From Clostridiaceae bacterium (GTDB lineage Bacteria; Bacillota; Clostridia; Oscillospirales; Acutalibacteraceae), in assembly GCA_016292455.1 (NCBI GenBank), contig JAEDIL010000007.1, positions 1 through 36,486 on the forward strand: a stretch of DNA of 36,486 bases, in the 5' to 3' direction. A program made the translations under genes and the position numbers. Under the pieces are notes generated by a model. It was not told the DNA's origin and searched no databases. It saw nothing but the letters and a program-made list of their open reading frames with translations. Shown one piece after another: positions 1 through 8,917 of this stretch (its first letter is position 1; each line of letters starts with the position of its first letter).

Positions 1-64
1 TCTGGTGAACATGATTTCAAAACTGTTTGTGTGATTTATTCCGTATATTGCCAGAACTGTGTGC

Positions 65-93
65 TTGAAAAACTCCCGGATATAGTGTATAAT
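65..93 (+). promoter_or_regulatory. Promoter of the flavoprotein-cmk-plsC-ispH operon
   Basis: A -35 box TTGAAA (65-70) and a perfect -10 box TATAAT (88-93) are separated by 17 bases, the optimal sigma-A spacing. Transcription would begin near 100, about 70 bases before the first gene. Bases 1-64 show no gene or structure I can support. Confidence 0.8.
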
Positions 94-167
94 GAATCTA
101 AAACACACGTATGTGTCAGTGTTTAACTGAAATGCGGCGGATTGCCGCTTTGAGGGAGAGGAAAATA

Positions 168-1406
168 ATGGGTGAAAGTGTTCTGATAATCGGTGCGGGC
201 GCCGCCGGTCTGACCGCCGCGGCTTTTGCGGCTCAGGCCGGTGCAAAGGTCACGGTTGCCGAAAGAAACGAAAGACCGGCACGCAAGGTCATGATAACGG
301 GCAAGGGACGCTGTAATGTCACTAATTCCTGCGCAATGCTCAACGACCTTGTCGCTTCTGTTCCGACAAACGGGCGGTTCCTCAACGGAGCGTTTTCACG
401 TTTTATGCCGTCTGACACCATTGAGCTGTTCGAGTCGCTCGGTGTTGAGCTCAAAGTTGAACGCGGCAACCGAGTTTTCCCGGTTTCGGATAAAGCGGTT
501 GACATTGTTGACGCTCTTGTTAAAAATGCTGTTCAGAGCGGGGCTGAGATAATTCACGAGAGGGTTTCTTCTCTTGTTATCAATGACGGGAAGCTTGAAG
601 GCGCAGTTTTTGAAAGCGGTGAAAAGTTTTTCTGCCCGCGTGTGATTGTTGCCACCGGAGGACTTTCCTATCCGCAGACAGGCTCCACCGGCGACGGCTA
701 TGAGCTTGCAAGGCAGGCGGGGCACAGTATTGTTGAACCCCGCCCGTCGCTTGTCCCTCTCGTATGTCATGAGGGCTTCTGCTCCGACATTCAGGGACTT
801 TCACTGCGCAACATAGAAATTACCGTAATCAACAGCGAAAACTACCGCGAGATTTATCGTGACTTCGGAGAAATGCTGTTCACTCATTACGGCGTATCCG
901 GTCCGGTTGTCCTCAGCGCAAGCGCACACATGAAAGACATCACTCCCGGAAAGTACGAAATACACATCGACTTGAAGCCGGCGCTTACCCATGAACAGCT
1001 TGACGCAAGAGTTCAGCGCGATTTTCTTGAATGTGCGAACAAAAACTTTATCAATGCGCTGGACAGGCTGCTTCCGAAAAAACTGGTTCCGGTTATTGTC
1101 CGCCTGAGCAGAATCAAGCCGTCAACAAAGGTCAATCAGGTCACAAAGCAGCAGCGTGCACAGCTTGTTGCGCTGCTTAAAGACCTGAAAGTGACCGTGC
1201 TTCGGACAAGACCTGTTGAAGAAGCAATCATCACCTGCGGAGGTGTTGACACAAAGGAGATTGATCCGCGGACAATGCAGTCAAAGCTTTTGCCCGGTTT
1301 GTTTTTTGCAGGCGAAGTAATTGACGTTGATGCTTATACGGGCGGATTCAATTTGCAGATTGCGTTTTCTACCGGACGTCTTGCCGGTCTGAGCGCTGCC
1401 GAATAA
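168..1406 (+). CDS. HI0933/BaiN-family FAD-dependent oxidoreductase
   Basis: A 412-residue flavoprotein of the HI0933-like family, usually annotated as an NAD(P)/FAD-dependent oxidoreductase; the substrate of most members is unknown. The N-terminus carries the Rossmann dinucleotide motif GAGAAG followed by TAAAFAAQAG. A second nucleotide-binding stretch, VIVATGGLSYPQTGSTGDGY, lies near residue 180. The C-terminal FAGEVIDVDAYTGGFNLQ block is the family's FAD-closing signature. I place the start at ATG 168 because GGGAGAGG lies just upstream and the Rossmann strand begins directly after it; an in-frame ATG at 111 would add 19 unlike residues. It is the first gene of a four-gene operon, 21 bases ahead of cmk. 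Soluble and cytoplasmic. The family call is firm, the physiological role is not. Confidence 0.9.
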   Translation: MGESVLIIGAGAAGLTAAAFAAQAGAKVTVAERNERPARKVMITGKGRCNVTNSCAMLNDLVASVPTNGRFLNGAFSRFMPSDTIELFESLGVELKVERGNRVFPVSDKAVDIVDALVKNAVQSGAEIIHERVSSLVINDGKLEGAVFESGEKFFCPRVIVATGGLSYPQTGSTGDGYELARQAGHSIVEPRPSLVPLVCHEGFCSDIQGLSLRNIEITVINSENYREIYRDFGEMLFTHYGVSGPVVLSASAHMKDITPGKYEIHIDLKPALTHEQLDARVQRDFLECANKNFINALDRLLPKKLVPVIVRLSRIKPSTKVNQVTKQQRAQLVALLKDLKVTVLRTRPVEEAIITCGGVDTKEIDPRTMQSKLLPGLFFAGEVIDVDAYTGGFNLQIAFSTGRLAGLSAAE

Positions 1407-1427
1407 CAACAAAAAGGAGAAAAAACA

Positions 1428-2093
1428 ATGATTAACGTTGCAATAGACGGTCCTGCAGGAGCAGGAAAAAGTACAATTTCAAGAGCGACCGCGAAGGAGC
1501 TGGGCTTCATTTATATTGATACCGGCGCGCTTTACCGCACGGTGGGGCTCAATGCGCTGAGAACCGGTGCAGACCTTGACAACGCCGAAAGCGTTGCCGC
1601 AACGCTCACTGATGATTTAAAGGTTGAGCTTCGCTTTATTGACGGCGAACAGAGAATGTTCCTCAATTCCGAGGATGTTTCGCTTGCAATTCGCACTCCC
1701 GAAGCTTCAATGGCGGCGTCAAAGGTTTCTGCGGTTCCTGCTGTGCGCGAATATCTTTTTGACCTCCAGAAAAAGCTTGCGCAGGAAAACAACTGCATAA
1801 TGGACGGGCGCGACATCGGAACGGTTGTTCTGCCGGACGCCAAAGTCAAAATTTTTCTCACGGCTTCGCCTGAGTCCCGCGCAAAGCGCAGATATGATGA
1901 GCTTTGCGAAAAGGGAATGGACGTGAGCTTTGAGGACGTTCTTGCCGACATGAAACAGCGCGACTACAATGACTCTCACCGCGAGATTGCTCCGCTCAGA
2001 CCTGCAAAGGACGCAATTTTGCTTGATACCAGCGGCTTTGAGCTTGAAAGGTCGGTTGCGCTCATAATTAAGACGATAAAGGACAATATATAA
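1428..2093 (+). CDS. cmk: Cytidylate kinase
   Basis: Phosphorylates CMP and dCMP with ATP, feeding CTP and dCTP pools. At 221 residues it has the normal family length. The P-loop GPAGAGKS is at residues 8-15, followed by the YIDTGALYR substrate segment. The MDGRDIGTVVLPDA block and the lid region RRYDEL are also typical. An AAAGGAG ribosome binding site precedes ATG 1428. The gene lies between the flavoprotein and the acyltransferase genes, as is common in Clostridia, so it is probably transcribed from the promoter at 65-93. Confidence 0.97.
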   Translation: MINVAIDGPAGAGKSTISRATAKELGFIYIDTGALYRTVGLNALRTGADLDNAESVAATLTDDLKVELRFIDGEQRMFLNSEDVSLAIRTPEASMAASKVSAVPAVREYLFDLQKKLAQENNCIMDGRDIGTVVLPDAKVKIFLTASPESRAKRRYDELCEKGMDVSFEDVLADMKQRDYNDSHREIAPLRPAKDAILLDTSGFELERSVALIIKTIKDNI

Positions 2094-2103
2094 CCGACCG
2101 GAT

Positions 2104-2133
2104 AGCTTTTTCAGGTCAAAAGCTTGTCTTTTT
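2104..2133 (+). terminator. Weak terminator-like hairpin between cmk and plsC
   Basis: AGCTTTT (2104-2110) and AAAAGCT (2118-2124) form a 7-bp stem with a 7-base loop, followed by TGTCTTTTT. The stem is A/T-rich and interrupted from the T tract, so at best it would cause partial termination within the operon. Confidence 0.3.
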
Positions 2134-2146
2134 AGGTGTGATAAAA

Positions 2147-2785
2147 ATGAAATTCAACTTTTCTTCTCCGACAGAGGGTCGGCGGTATAATTTGCTTCGC
2201 CCGGCTGTCAGAGCACTTGTTTCAGCAAGGTTCAGAATCCGTTCTTTTGGCGAAGAAAACATTCCCGAAGAGGACGCGTTTATTCTTGCCGCAAACCACA
2301 TTTTTGCCTTTGATCCGCTGATGATAATTTCCCGATGCCCCAGAACGGTTCACTTTATGGCAAAGGAAGAGCTTTTTAAAAATCCCGTTCTCGGTTCACT
2401 GCTGAAAAGCATGAATGCGTTTCCGGTCAAAAGGCAGAAAAGCGATAAAAGAGCATTGGAATTTGCAAAAAAGATTGTTTCGCGCGGTTGGGTGCTCGGA
2501 ATTTTTCCGGAGGGCTCGCGTTCAAAGGACGCCTTGCCGAAAACGGCGAAAAACGGCGTTTCATATCTTGCCGCAAAAACCGGTGCAGACATTCTGCCCG
2601 TGAGCATTTATAAAACGCCGGGTGACAAACATCTGCGCCCGCTCGTCACGGTACGTTTCGGAAAGCTTATCAGAAACAGCGAGCTTGCTTTCGCGGGGGA
2701 GTATTCACCGCAAAGCCTTCGCAATTCGAGTGAAAGCATTATGCAAAGAATTGTTGAACTCTGGTCGTTGAAGCACGGAGAATAA
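2147..2785 (+). CDS. plsC: 1-acyl-sn-glycerol-3-phosphate acyltransferase (PlsC family)
   Basis: A 212-residue acyltransferase that converts lysophosphatidic acid to phosphatidic acid in phospholipid synthesis at the inner face of the membrane. The catalytic HX4D motif is in ANHIFAFDPL, and the glycerol-phosphate-binding motif appears as FPEGSRSKDA. GTG at 2138 is in frame, but AGGTGTG at 2134-2140 is better spaced as the ribosome binding site for ATG 2147, so I use the latter. The stop codon is three bases before the ispH start, indicating translational coupling. Substrate specificity within the PlsC family cannot be read from the sequence. Confidence 0.9.
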   Translation: MKFNFSSPTEGRRYNLLRPAVRALVSARFRIRSFGEENIPEEDAFILAANHIFAFDPLMIISRCPRTVHFMAKEELFKNPVLGSLLKSMNAFPVKRQKSDKRALEFAKKIVSRGWVLGIFPEGSRSKDALPKTAKNGVSYLAAKTGADILPVSIYKTPGDKHLRPLVTVRFGKLIRNSELAFAGEYSPQSLRNSSESIMQRIVELWSLKHGE

Positions 2786-2788
2786 CAG

Positions 2789-4819
2789 ATGAACAGAAAA
2801 TACAGTATTGAGCTTGCGAAAACGGCAGGCTTCTGCTTTGGCGTTGACCGCGCCGTCAGCACGCTTTATAAAATGGTTGATGAGAATAAAAAGGTCTGTA
2901 CACTCGGACCCATTATTCATAATCCGTTCGTTATTGAGGACCTTCGGAAGAGGGGAGTAGAAATTGTTGAAGCTCCCTCGCAGGCGCCGGAGGGTACCAC
3001 GGTCGTTATCCGTACCCACGGTGTTGAAAGGTCTGTGATTGATGAACTGAAAAGCAAGGGAACGCAGTATATTGACCTTACCTGCCCGTTCGTCAGAAAG
3101 ATTCAGAAGATTGTTGAAAGCCATTCGGGCGAAAACAGACTTCTGATTATTGCCGGAGACGAAAGCCATCCGGAAGTGCGCGGCTTCCGCAGCCATTGGG
3201 ATTCGGAAAGCTTTGTTTATAGAAATGAGGCAGAACTTGAAAAACTGCTCGCGGAACATCCGGAAATCATGGATTCAGAGGTTTATATCGTTGCACAGAC
3301 GACCTTTTCTGTAAAAGAATGGGAAAAAACCTCAAAAATTTTGAAAAAACTATGTACAAATGGTTTTTTCTTTGATACAATATGTAGTGCTACTAATGAC
3401 AGACAGGAAGAGGCTTTTGAGCTTTCAAAGCGCAATGACGCAATGATTGTTGTCGGCGGGCGGTCAAGCTCAAACACCGCAAAGCTGAAAGCAGTATGTG
3501 AAAAAAATTGCCCGACCTTCCTTGTCGAATCGGCGCGGGAGCTGTTTTCTTATGACTTTTCCCGTTTCCGTTCAGTTGGGGTAACAGCAGGGGCTTCCAC
3601 TCCTGCAGGTATTATAAAGGAGGTACTATCCACCATGTCCGAAATTTTAAACGAACAAACCAATTCTGAAGAAATGAGCTTTGAAGCCGCTTTGGAGGAG
3701 AATCTCAAGTCAATGAGCTCTGACCAAAAAGTGCGTGGCGTTGTTGTAGGTATTGCACCTAATGAAATACAGGTCGATATCGGCAGAAAATATGCTGGCT
3801 TCGTTCCCATTGAGGAGTACAGCAACGATCCTACTGCCGATCCGAAATCGGAACTCAAAATCGGTGATGAAATTGACCTCATCATCATGAAGACAAACGA
3901 TTCCGAGGGAACCATGATGCTCTCCAAGCGCCGCTTTGACGCCATTGCCGCCTGGGATAACATCATGAAAGCCAAGGAGGACGAGGAAATCCTTGAGGGC
4001 GTTGTTGCCGAAGCAGTCAAGGGCGGCGTTCTTGTTTATTCGCAGGGCGTTCGCGTTTTCATTCCCGGCTCGCTCACCGGCCTGCCCAGAGAGGCTGACC
4101 TTTCCGAGCTTGTCAAAACCAAGGTAAGATTCCGCATCATTGATGTTGACAAGGCAAAGAAGCGCGCTGTCGGTTCAATCCGCTCAGTTGTCAGAGAAGA
4201 ACGCAAGGCCGCAACCGAAGCTTTCTGGGCTCAGGTTGAAGAAGGTCAGGAATATACCGGCACCGTTAAGTCGCTCACAAGCTACGGCGCATTTGTCGAT
4301 CTCGGCGGAGTTGACGGCATGGTACATATTTCAGAGCTTTCCTGGAAGCGTATCAAGCACCCGTCCGAGGTTGTCAAAGAGGGCGACGTTGTCAAGGTAT
4401 ATGTCAAGGCTCTTGACAGGGAAAACAGAAAGATTTCTCTTGGCTACAAGAGAGTTGAAGATAATCCGTGGGAGATTCTCAGGAGAGATTATCCGGTCGG
4501 CACCGTCTGCAAGGCTAAGGTTGTCGGTCTCACCACCTTTGGTGCTTTTGCAAACGTAATTGACGGCATTGACGGTCTTATTCACATTTCACAGATTGCT
4601 GATCGTCACATTGCTTCTCCGAAGGAGGTTCTTTCCATCGGTGATGAGGTTGATGTTAAGATTACCGACATCGACTTTGAAAAGAAACGCGTCAGCCTTT
4701 CAATCCGCGCTCTCATCGAGCCGCAGGAAGAGGTTGAAGAAGATGAAGCTGTCGAAGAGGTCGAAGAAGTTGAAGCAGTTGAAGCAGTTGAAGAAGCTGC
4801 TGAGGAAGACGCCGAATAA
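2789..4819 (+). CDS. ispH: Bifunctional HMBPP reductase (IspH) / ribosomal protein S1 fusion
   Basis: A 676-residue fusion. Residues 1 to about 282 are 4-hydroxy-3-methylbut-2-enyl diphosphate reductase, the last step of the MEP isoprenoid pathway. The three Fe-S cysteines are visible at C16 (GFCFGV), C99 (LTCPFV) and C199 (TICSATNDRQ), with ligand histidines at H44, H77 and H127 and E129 in ESHPE. Residues from about 312 to 642 hold four S1 RNA-binding domains (about 312-382, 400-468, 486-555 and 571-642); the third and fourth are the most canonical, with GAFVDLGGVDGMVHIS and GAFANVIDGIDGLIHIS. A Glu/Val-rich acidic tail ends the protein. IspH-S1 fusions are known in Clostridia. A ribosome binding site at the junction may also yield free S1 starting at M283 (see findings). 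It is the last gene of its operon. Confidence 0.95.
   Translation: MNRKYSIELAKTAGFCFGVDRAVSTLYKMVDENKKVCTLGPIIHNPFVIEDLRKRGVEIVEAPSQAPEGTTVVIRTHGVERSVIDELKSKGTQYIDLTCPFVRKIQKIVESHSGENRLLIIAGDESHPEVRGFRSHWDSESFVYRNEAELEKLLAEHPEIMDSEVYIVAQTTFSVKEWEKTSKILKKLCTNGFFFDTICSATNDRQEEAFELSKRNDAMIVVGGRSSSNTAKLKAVCEKNCPTFLVESARELFSYDFSRFRSVGVTAGASTPAGIIKEVLSTMSEILNEQTNSEEMSFEAALEENLKSMSSDQKVRGVVVGIAPNEIQVDIGRKYAGFVPIEEYSNDPTADPKSELKIGDEIDLIIMKTNDSEGTMMLSKRRFDAIAAWDNIMKAKEDEEILEGVVAEAVKGGVLVYSQGVRVFIPGSLTGLPREADLSELVKTKVRFRIIDVDKAKKRAVGSIRSVVREERKAATEAFWAQVEEGQEYTGTVKSLTSYGAFVDLGGVDGMVHISELSWKRIKHPSEVVKEGDVVKVYVKALDRENRKISLGYKRVEDNPWEILRRDYPVGTVCKAKVVGLTTFGAFANVIDGIDGLIHISQIADRHIASPKEVLSIGDEVDVKITDIDFEKKRVSLSIRALIEPQEEVEEDEAVEEVEEVEAVEAVEEAAEEDAE
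3616..3637 (+). promoter_or_regulatory. Internal ribosome binding site and start at the IspH/S1 junction
   Basis: AAAGGAGGT (3616-3624) lies 10 bases before an in-frame ATG (3635-3637), codon 283 of the fusion. Initiation here would give a 394-residue S1-only protein starting MSEILNEQ. The same bases encode the ordinary IspH C-terminal residues IKEV, so the match may be partly due to codon choice. Confidence 0.45.
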
Positions 4820-4838
4820 TTTAATCAATGCTTTCCAT

Positions 4839-4868
4839 GGGCTGTTCCGTCAGGAACAGCCCTTTTTT
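4839..4868 (+). terminator. Intrinsic terminator of the ispH-S1 operon
   Basis: A perfect 10-bp stem, GGGCTGTTCC (4839-4848) with GGAACAGCCC (4853-4862), has a GTCA loop and is followed directly by six T. It begins 20 bases after the stop codon. Confidence 0.93.
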
Positions 4869-4923
4869 AGCTGAATTCAATGCCTGCAATATTGCAGGGC
4901 AGTGTTTCAATCTCAGTCAGGGC

Positions 4924-4952
4924 AAAAAAAATCGGCTGCCGTTTGGCAACCG
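4924..4952 (-). terminator. Terminator of the minus-strand dihydrouridine synthase gene
   Basis: On the minus strand CGGTTGCC and GGCAGCCG pair (one G-U) around an AAAC loop, followed by a run of eight T in the 4924-4931 A tract. Read on the plus strand the stem has one C-A mismatch but is also followed by seven T, so it may act weakly in both directions. It lies about 110 bases beyond the minus-strand stop. Nothing else is recognisable between 4869 and 5061. Confidence 0.8.
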
Positions 4953-5061
4953 CTTTTTTTGCTTTTATTATAAGGTGTTCATAAAATTTCAGAGTTGTTT
5001 GATTTTTACGCTGACAAGCCTGCTGCAATCGGAAGCAACGGCGGTTTTGCCGAATTTCTTG

Positions 5062-6030
5062 TCAGCTGTTTTCGGCGGCAATTCTGAAAGCGAGCCTTTT
5101 AAGCTCTTCAATTGAAGAAAGCGCGCCGACTTCGCGGCGGTAGGCTGCCGCGCCGTGCACGCCTCTAATGTACCAGGCGGCGTGTTTCCTTGCTTCTCTG
5201 ATTCCTACCTTTTCTCCTTTGTAATCGCAGATTCTTCTTATGTGCCTGACCATAACGCTCATCTGTTCCGCAACCGGAGGCTCGGGCAGAATGGTTTCGT
5301 GTTTCAGATATGCGCTTATCTGACTGAACACCCACGGTCTGCCGAGCGCGCCTCTGCCGACAAGGATATAGTCGCAATTCGTTTCTTCAAGCATTTTTGC
5401 GGCAGAAATTCCGTCTGTGACATCGCCGTTTGCAATGACGGGAATTGAAACGCTCCTTTTGACTTCGGCAATTGTTTCAATATCCACCGGAGGTGCATAC
5501 ATCTGCATTTTTGTTCTTCCGTGAACGGTTATCGCCTGCGCTCCCGCGCTTTGGGCTCTTTTTGCAATTTCAACGGCATTTATGCTTTCAGAATCCCAGC
5601 CGGTACGGATCTTGACCGTTACGGGAATGTCTACCGCCTTAACAACGGCGCTGATAATTTCTTCTGCGAGAGCGGGGTTTTTCAAAAGTGCGCTGCCCCC
5701 TCCGTTGCCGGCAATTTTCGGCGCGGGACAGCCCATGTTGATGTCGATAACATCCGGTGAAAAAGCGAGACATTCCCTTGCGGATTCTGCCATTATCTGT
5801 GGGTCGCAGCCGAAAATCTGTGCCGCTGCCGGACGTTCCTTTTCTGAAAGAACAAGGAGCTTTTTGCTCTTTCTGTCGCACATTGTAAGTCCTTTTGAGC
5901 TGACCATTTCACTGACAACGAATGTTGCGCCGTATTCACAGCAAAGCTCCCGGAAAGCCATATCAGCAACTCCGGCCATTGGTGCAAGACCGGCTGAGCG
6001 CGGGTCAATTTCAATACTACCGATTTTCAT
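5062..6030 (-). CDS. dusB: tRNA-dihydrouridine synthase (DusB-like)
   Basis: A 322-residue FMN enzyme that reduces specific uridines in tRNA D-loops to dihydrouridine. Visible motifs in order are LAPMAGVADMAFR (FMN phosphate region), INMGCPAPK with the catalytic cysteine, KIRTGW, VHGRTKMQMY, IANGDV and VGRGALGRPW. The length matches the Dus family and the fold is a TIM barrel with a C-terminal helical domain. The start is ATG 6030, with AAAGGA upstream on the minus strand. It is transcribed divergently from polA. Which tRNA position it modifies cannot be settled by eye; DusB is the usual type in Firmicutes. Confidence 0.92.
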   Translation of the reverse strand: MKIGSIEIDPRSAGLAPMAGVADMAFRELCCEYGATFVVSEMVSSKGLTMCDRKSKKLLVLSEKERPAAAQIFGCDPQIMAESARECLAFSPDVIDINMGCPAPKIAGNGGGSALLKNPALAEEIISAVVKAVDIPVTVKIRTGWDSESINAVEIAKRAQSAGAQAITVHGRTKMQMYAPPVDIETIAEVKRSVSIPVIANGDVTDGISAAKMLEETNCDYILVGRGALGRPWVFSQISAYLKHETILPEPPVAEQMSVMVRHIRRICDYKGEKVGIREARKHAAWYIRGVHGAAAYRREVGALSSIEELKRLAFRIAAENS

Positions 6031-6063
6031 TTCATCGTTCCTTTGTCTGGCTGTATTTAGATT

Positions 6064-6072
6064 ATTTTATCA
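6064..6072 (-). promoter_or_regulatory. Extended -10 promoter element of the dus gene
   Basis: On the minus strand this reads TGATAAAAT, a TGn-extended -10 element. No good -35 box is present at 17 bases (GTGCAA). It lies about 34 bases upstream of the dus start codon. Confidence 0.5.
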
Positions 6073-6109
6073 TATATTTTTATTTTTTGCACCCTTTTGC
6101 GGGAAATTA

Positions 6110-6118
6110 TGATATACT
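6110..6118 (+). promoter_or_regulatory. Extended -10 promoter element of polA
   Basis: TGATATACT, a TGn-extended -10 element 36 bases before the polA start codon. No strong -35 box is found at the normal spacing. It sits back to back with the dus promoter in a 124-base divergent region. Confidence 0.5.
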
Positions 6119-6154
6119 ATTAGCGTAATTATTCTGCTACCGGGAGGAGAGCGT

Positions 6155-8752
6155 ATGAAATTACTTGTTATTGACGGCAACAGCATTGTCAATCGTGCGT
6201 TTTATGCAATAAAGCTTCTGAGCACAAAAAGCGGACAGTTTACCAACGCAATATACGGCTTTATGAATATTCTTCTCAAATTGGAGGAGGAATGTGAACC
6301 GGACAGCGTTGCTGTTGCGTTCGACCTCAAAGCGCCGACTTTTCGCCACAAGATGTATGACGGATATAAGGCCGGCAGAAAGGGAATGCCTCCGGAGCTT
6401 GCCGGTCAGCTGCCGCTGCTTAAAAAGCTGCTGACTGCCCTTGGTTATACGCTGGTTGAAAAAGAGGGCTTTGAAGCGGACGATATTCTCGGAACACTCA
6501 GCGCAAATGTTCCTGCGGGCAGCGAGTGCTTTGTTGCAACCGGCGACCGCGACTCTCTTCAGCTTGTTTCCGACACAACGAAGGTTCTTCTTGCTTCAAC
6601 AAAAATGGGCAAGCCGCAGACGGTCGTTTATGACAGGGAAAAGCTCATGGAAGAATACGGCGTTGAGCCGGAGGGCATGATTGAAATCAAGGCGCTCATG
6701 GGTGATTCATCGGATAATATACCGGGTGTTGCCGGAATAGGACAAAAAACCGCAGGCGAGCTTATCCGCCGTTTCGGTACAATTGAAAGAATCTATTCGC
6801 AGCTTGATTCGCTGGATATAAAAAAAGGCGTTCACGATAAGCTTGAAGCCGGGAAGGACAGCGCTTTCCTTTCAAAAACACTCGGAACAATCTGCCTTGA
6901 CGCACCGATAGATACCGATTTGTCGCACTATCTGCGAAAGGAACCCGACCGGAAGGCGGCAATAAGTCTTCTTGTTTCTCTCGAAATGTTTTCAATGATT
7001 GAAAAGCTTGGGCTCACGCGCGAGGGCGCTGCGGAAGATGTTCAGGAGATAAGTGAGGAAAAAAGCACCGTATTCAGGGAAGAACGTGATTTGTGCGGAC
7101 TTCTCGGAGAACTGAAAAATGAGGGTAGCGCCTTTTTTACCGCCGAGTATGAGGGCGGTGAACTTTCTGCACTGTATTTTGCTCTCGGAAGTGAAATACG
7201 CTTTGTTCAGTCAAACTGCTTTGACTTTGAAACGTTTGTCAGGTCTTTCCTTGAAAGTGAAACAAAAAAGTATACCTGTTCAAGCAAACAGCTTTACCGC
7301 TTTGCTCAGTCGAGGGGAATAGAAATCAGAAACCTTGTTTTTGACAGCGACCTTGCCGGATATATTCTCAATCCCTCGGCAAACAGCTATGACCCTTTGC
7401 GCCTTGCGGACACTTACTCTGTGCCTGTGCCGTCGCCCGATTGTCCGGAAAGCGTTCTCAAATATGTCCGCTGCACCGCAGTAATGAAAGAAGTATGCGA
7501 AAAATGTGCCGCCGAAATTGAAGAAAACGGGCAGGAGGAGCTGCTATACGGAATCGAACAGCCTCTTGCGCGCGTTCTGGCTTCAATGGAAAATACCGGC
7601 TTTCTTGTTGACAGAGACGAAATAGCCCGTTACGGGGAAGAGCTTCAGGAAAGAATCAACGAAGTGACGGAAAGCATTTTCAGTGCTGTCGGTTTCGAGT
7701 TCAATCTCAATTCGCCGAAGCAGCTCGGTGAGGCGCTTTTTGAAAAAATGGGCATTCCCGCAAAAAAGAAAACCAAAAGCGGATATTCAACAAGTGCCGA
7801 GGTGCTTGAAGAGCTTTCGTATGATTACCCGGTAGTCAAAGATATTCTTACCTACCGTATGCTTGCCAAGCTGAAATCAACCTATTGCGACGGACTTCTC
7901 AAACAGATTGAGCCGGACGGAAGAATACGTTCAACGCTCAACCAGACCGAAACCAGAACAGGAAGAATATCTTCGCTTGAACCGAATCTTCAGAATATTC
8001 CCGTCAGATACAAAGAGGGCAGGGAGCTGCGCCGCTTTTTCACTGCCGGTGAGGGCAGGGTTCTTGTTGACGCAGACTATTCGCAGATTGAGCTTCGTGT
8101 TCTTGCTGCAATTGCCGGAGACGAAACCATGCTGTCGGCTTTTGAAAACGGTGATGATATTCACACCATAACCGCTTCGCAGGTGTTCAATATGCCGCGT
8201 GAAATGGTTACTCCGCTGATGCGCAGCAGAGCAAAGGCGGTCAATTTCGGAATAGTTTACGGAATAGGCGCGTTTTCGCTTGCCAAGGACATCGGCGTAA
8301 CGCGAAAGGAAGCTGACGCATATATCAAAGGTTATCTCCACCATTACAGCGGCATAGACCGCTATATGAAAGATGTTGTTCAGAAAGCGCGCGAGGACGG
8401 CTTTGCCCGGACGTATTTTGCCCGCCGGCGCTATCTTCCCGAGCTTACCGCCTCCAACAAAATGCTGCAAGCTTTCGGCGAAAGGGTGGCGCGCAATATG
8501 CCTGTTCAGGGAACTGCGGCGGATATAATCAAAATTGCAATGGTCAAGGTGTTTGAACGCCTTGAAAAAGAGTCAAACGGCGCAAAGCTGATTATGCAGG
8601 TACACGATGAACTGATTGTTGAATGCGACGAAAACGAAAAGGAAAAGGTTGCCGTCCTTTTGAAAGAGGAAATGGAAAACGCCTGCTCGCTTCGCGTAAA
8701 GCTTCTTGCCGAAGTTCATACCGGCAAGACATGGTATGAAGCCAAGGGCTGA
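6155..8752 (+). CDS. polA: DNA polymerase I
   Basis: An 865-residue family A polymerase for Okazaki-fragment processing and repair. Residues 1 to about 290 form the 5'-3' (FEN-like) exonuclease, with VIDGNSIVNRAFYA, EADDILGT, ATGDRD and GDSSDNIPGVAGIGQKTA. The central segment (about 300-450) corresponds to the 3'-5' exonuclease fold but lacks the DxE motif (FFTAEYEGG in its place), so proofreading is probably absent, as in the Bacillus and Thermus enzymes. The polymerase domain holds motif A (DADYSQIELRVL, near residue 638), motif B (RSRAKAVNFGIVYG, near 690) and motif C (MQVHDELIVE, near 814). GGGAGGAG precedes ATG 6155. It appears to be a single-gene unit. Confidence 0.97.
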   Translation: MKLLVIDGNSIVNRAFYAIKLLSTKSGQFTNAIYGFMNILLKLEEECEPDSVAVAFDLKAPTFRHKMYDGYKAGRKGMPPELAGQLPLLKKLLTALGYTLVEKEGFEADDILGTLSANVPAGSECFVATGDRDSLQLVSDTTKVLLASTKMGKPQTVVYDREKLMEEYGVEPEGMIEIKALMGDSSDNIPGVAGIGQKTAGELIRRFGTIERIYSQLDSLDIKKGVHDKLEAGKDSAFLSKTLGTICLDAPIDTDLSHYLRKEPDRKAAISLLVSLEMFSMIEKLGLTREGAAEDVQEISEEKSTVFREERDLCGLLGELKNEGSAFFTAEYEGGELSALYFALGSEIRFVQSNCFDFETFVRSFLESETKKYTCSSKQLYRFAQSRGIEIRNLVFDSDLAGYILNPSANSYDPLRLADTYSVPVPSPDCPESVLKYVRCTAVMKEVCEKCAAEIEENGQEELLYGIEQPLARVLASMENTGFLVDRDEIARYGEELQERINEVTESIFSAVGFEFNLNSPKQLGEALFEKMGIPAKKKTKSGYSTSAEVLEELSYDYPVVKDILTYRMLAKLKSTYCDGLLKQIEPDGRIRSTLNQTETRTGRISSLEPNLQNIPVRYKEGRELRRFFTAGEGRVLVDADYSQIELRVLAAIAGDETMLSAFENGDDIHTITASQVFNMPREMVTPLMRSRAKAVNFGIVYGIGAFSLAKDIGVTRKEADAYIKGYLHHYSGIDRYMKDVVQKAREDGFARTYFARRRYLPELTASNKMLQAFGERVARNMPVQGTAADIIKIAMVKVFERLEKESNGAKLIMQVHDELIVECDENEKEKVAVLLKEEMENACSLRVKLLAEVHTGKTWYEAKG

Positions 8753-8788
8753 TTTTTCAACAGGTATTACATTATAATATATAATTAT

Positions 8789-8845
8789 AAAAGCCGCGAA
8801 ACGTGCTTTGGAGAAAGTTTCTCCGCAGTGCGCTTGGCGGCTTTT
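8789..8845 (+). terminator. Long hairpin downstream of polA, probable terminator
   Basis: AAAAGCCGC (8789-8797) pairs with GCGGCTTTT (8837-8845), enclosing a second hairpin in which GGAGA and TCTCC pair (8810-8824). The U tract after the outer stem is short (CTTTTCTG), so this is a plausible but not classical terminator. The outer A/T ends would make it work in either direction. Confidence 0.5.
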
Positions 8846-8917
8846 CTGCGTCATTATCAGAGCGGCGGAGAAACATGAAACAAGGCTGAATTTTTTGATT
8901 TTTATTTGTAAATTCAC

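Noticed and set aside
111..167. Longer N-terminus for the first flavoprotein gene from ATG 111
   Set aside because: The extra 19 residues do not resemble the family, and the ribosome binding site is placed for ATG 168.
396..770. Long reverse-strand open frames opposite real genes (for example within the flavoprotein, polA and Big_2 genes)
   Set aside because: They mirror the codon pattern of well-identified genes, have no ribosome binding sites and resemble no protein family.
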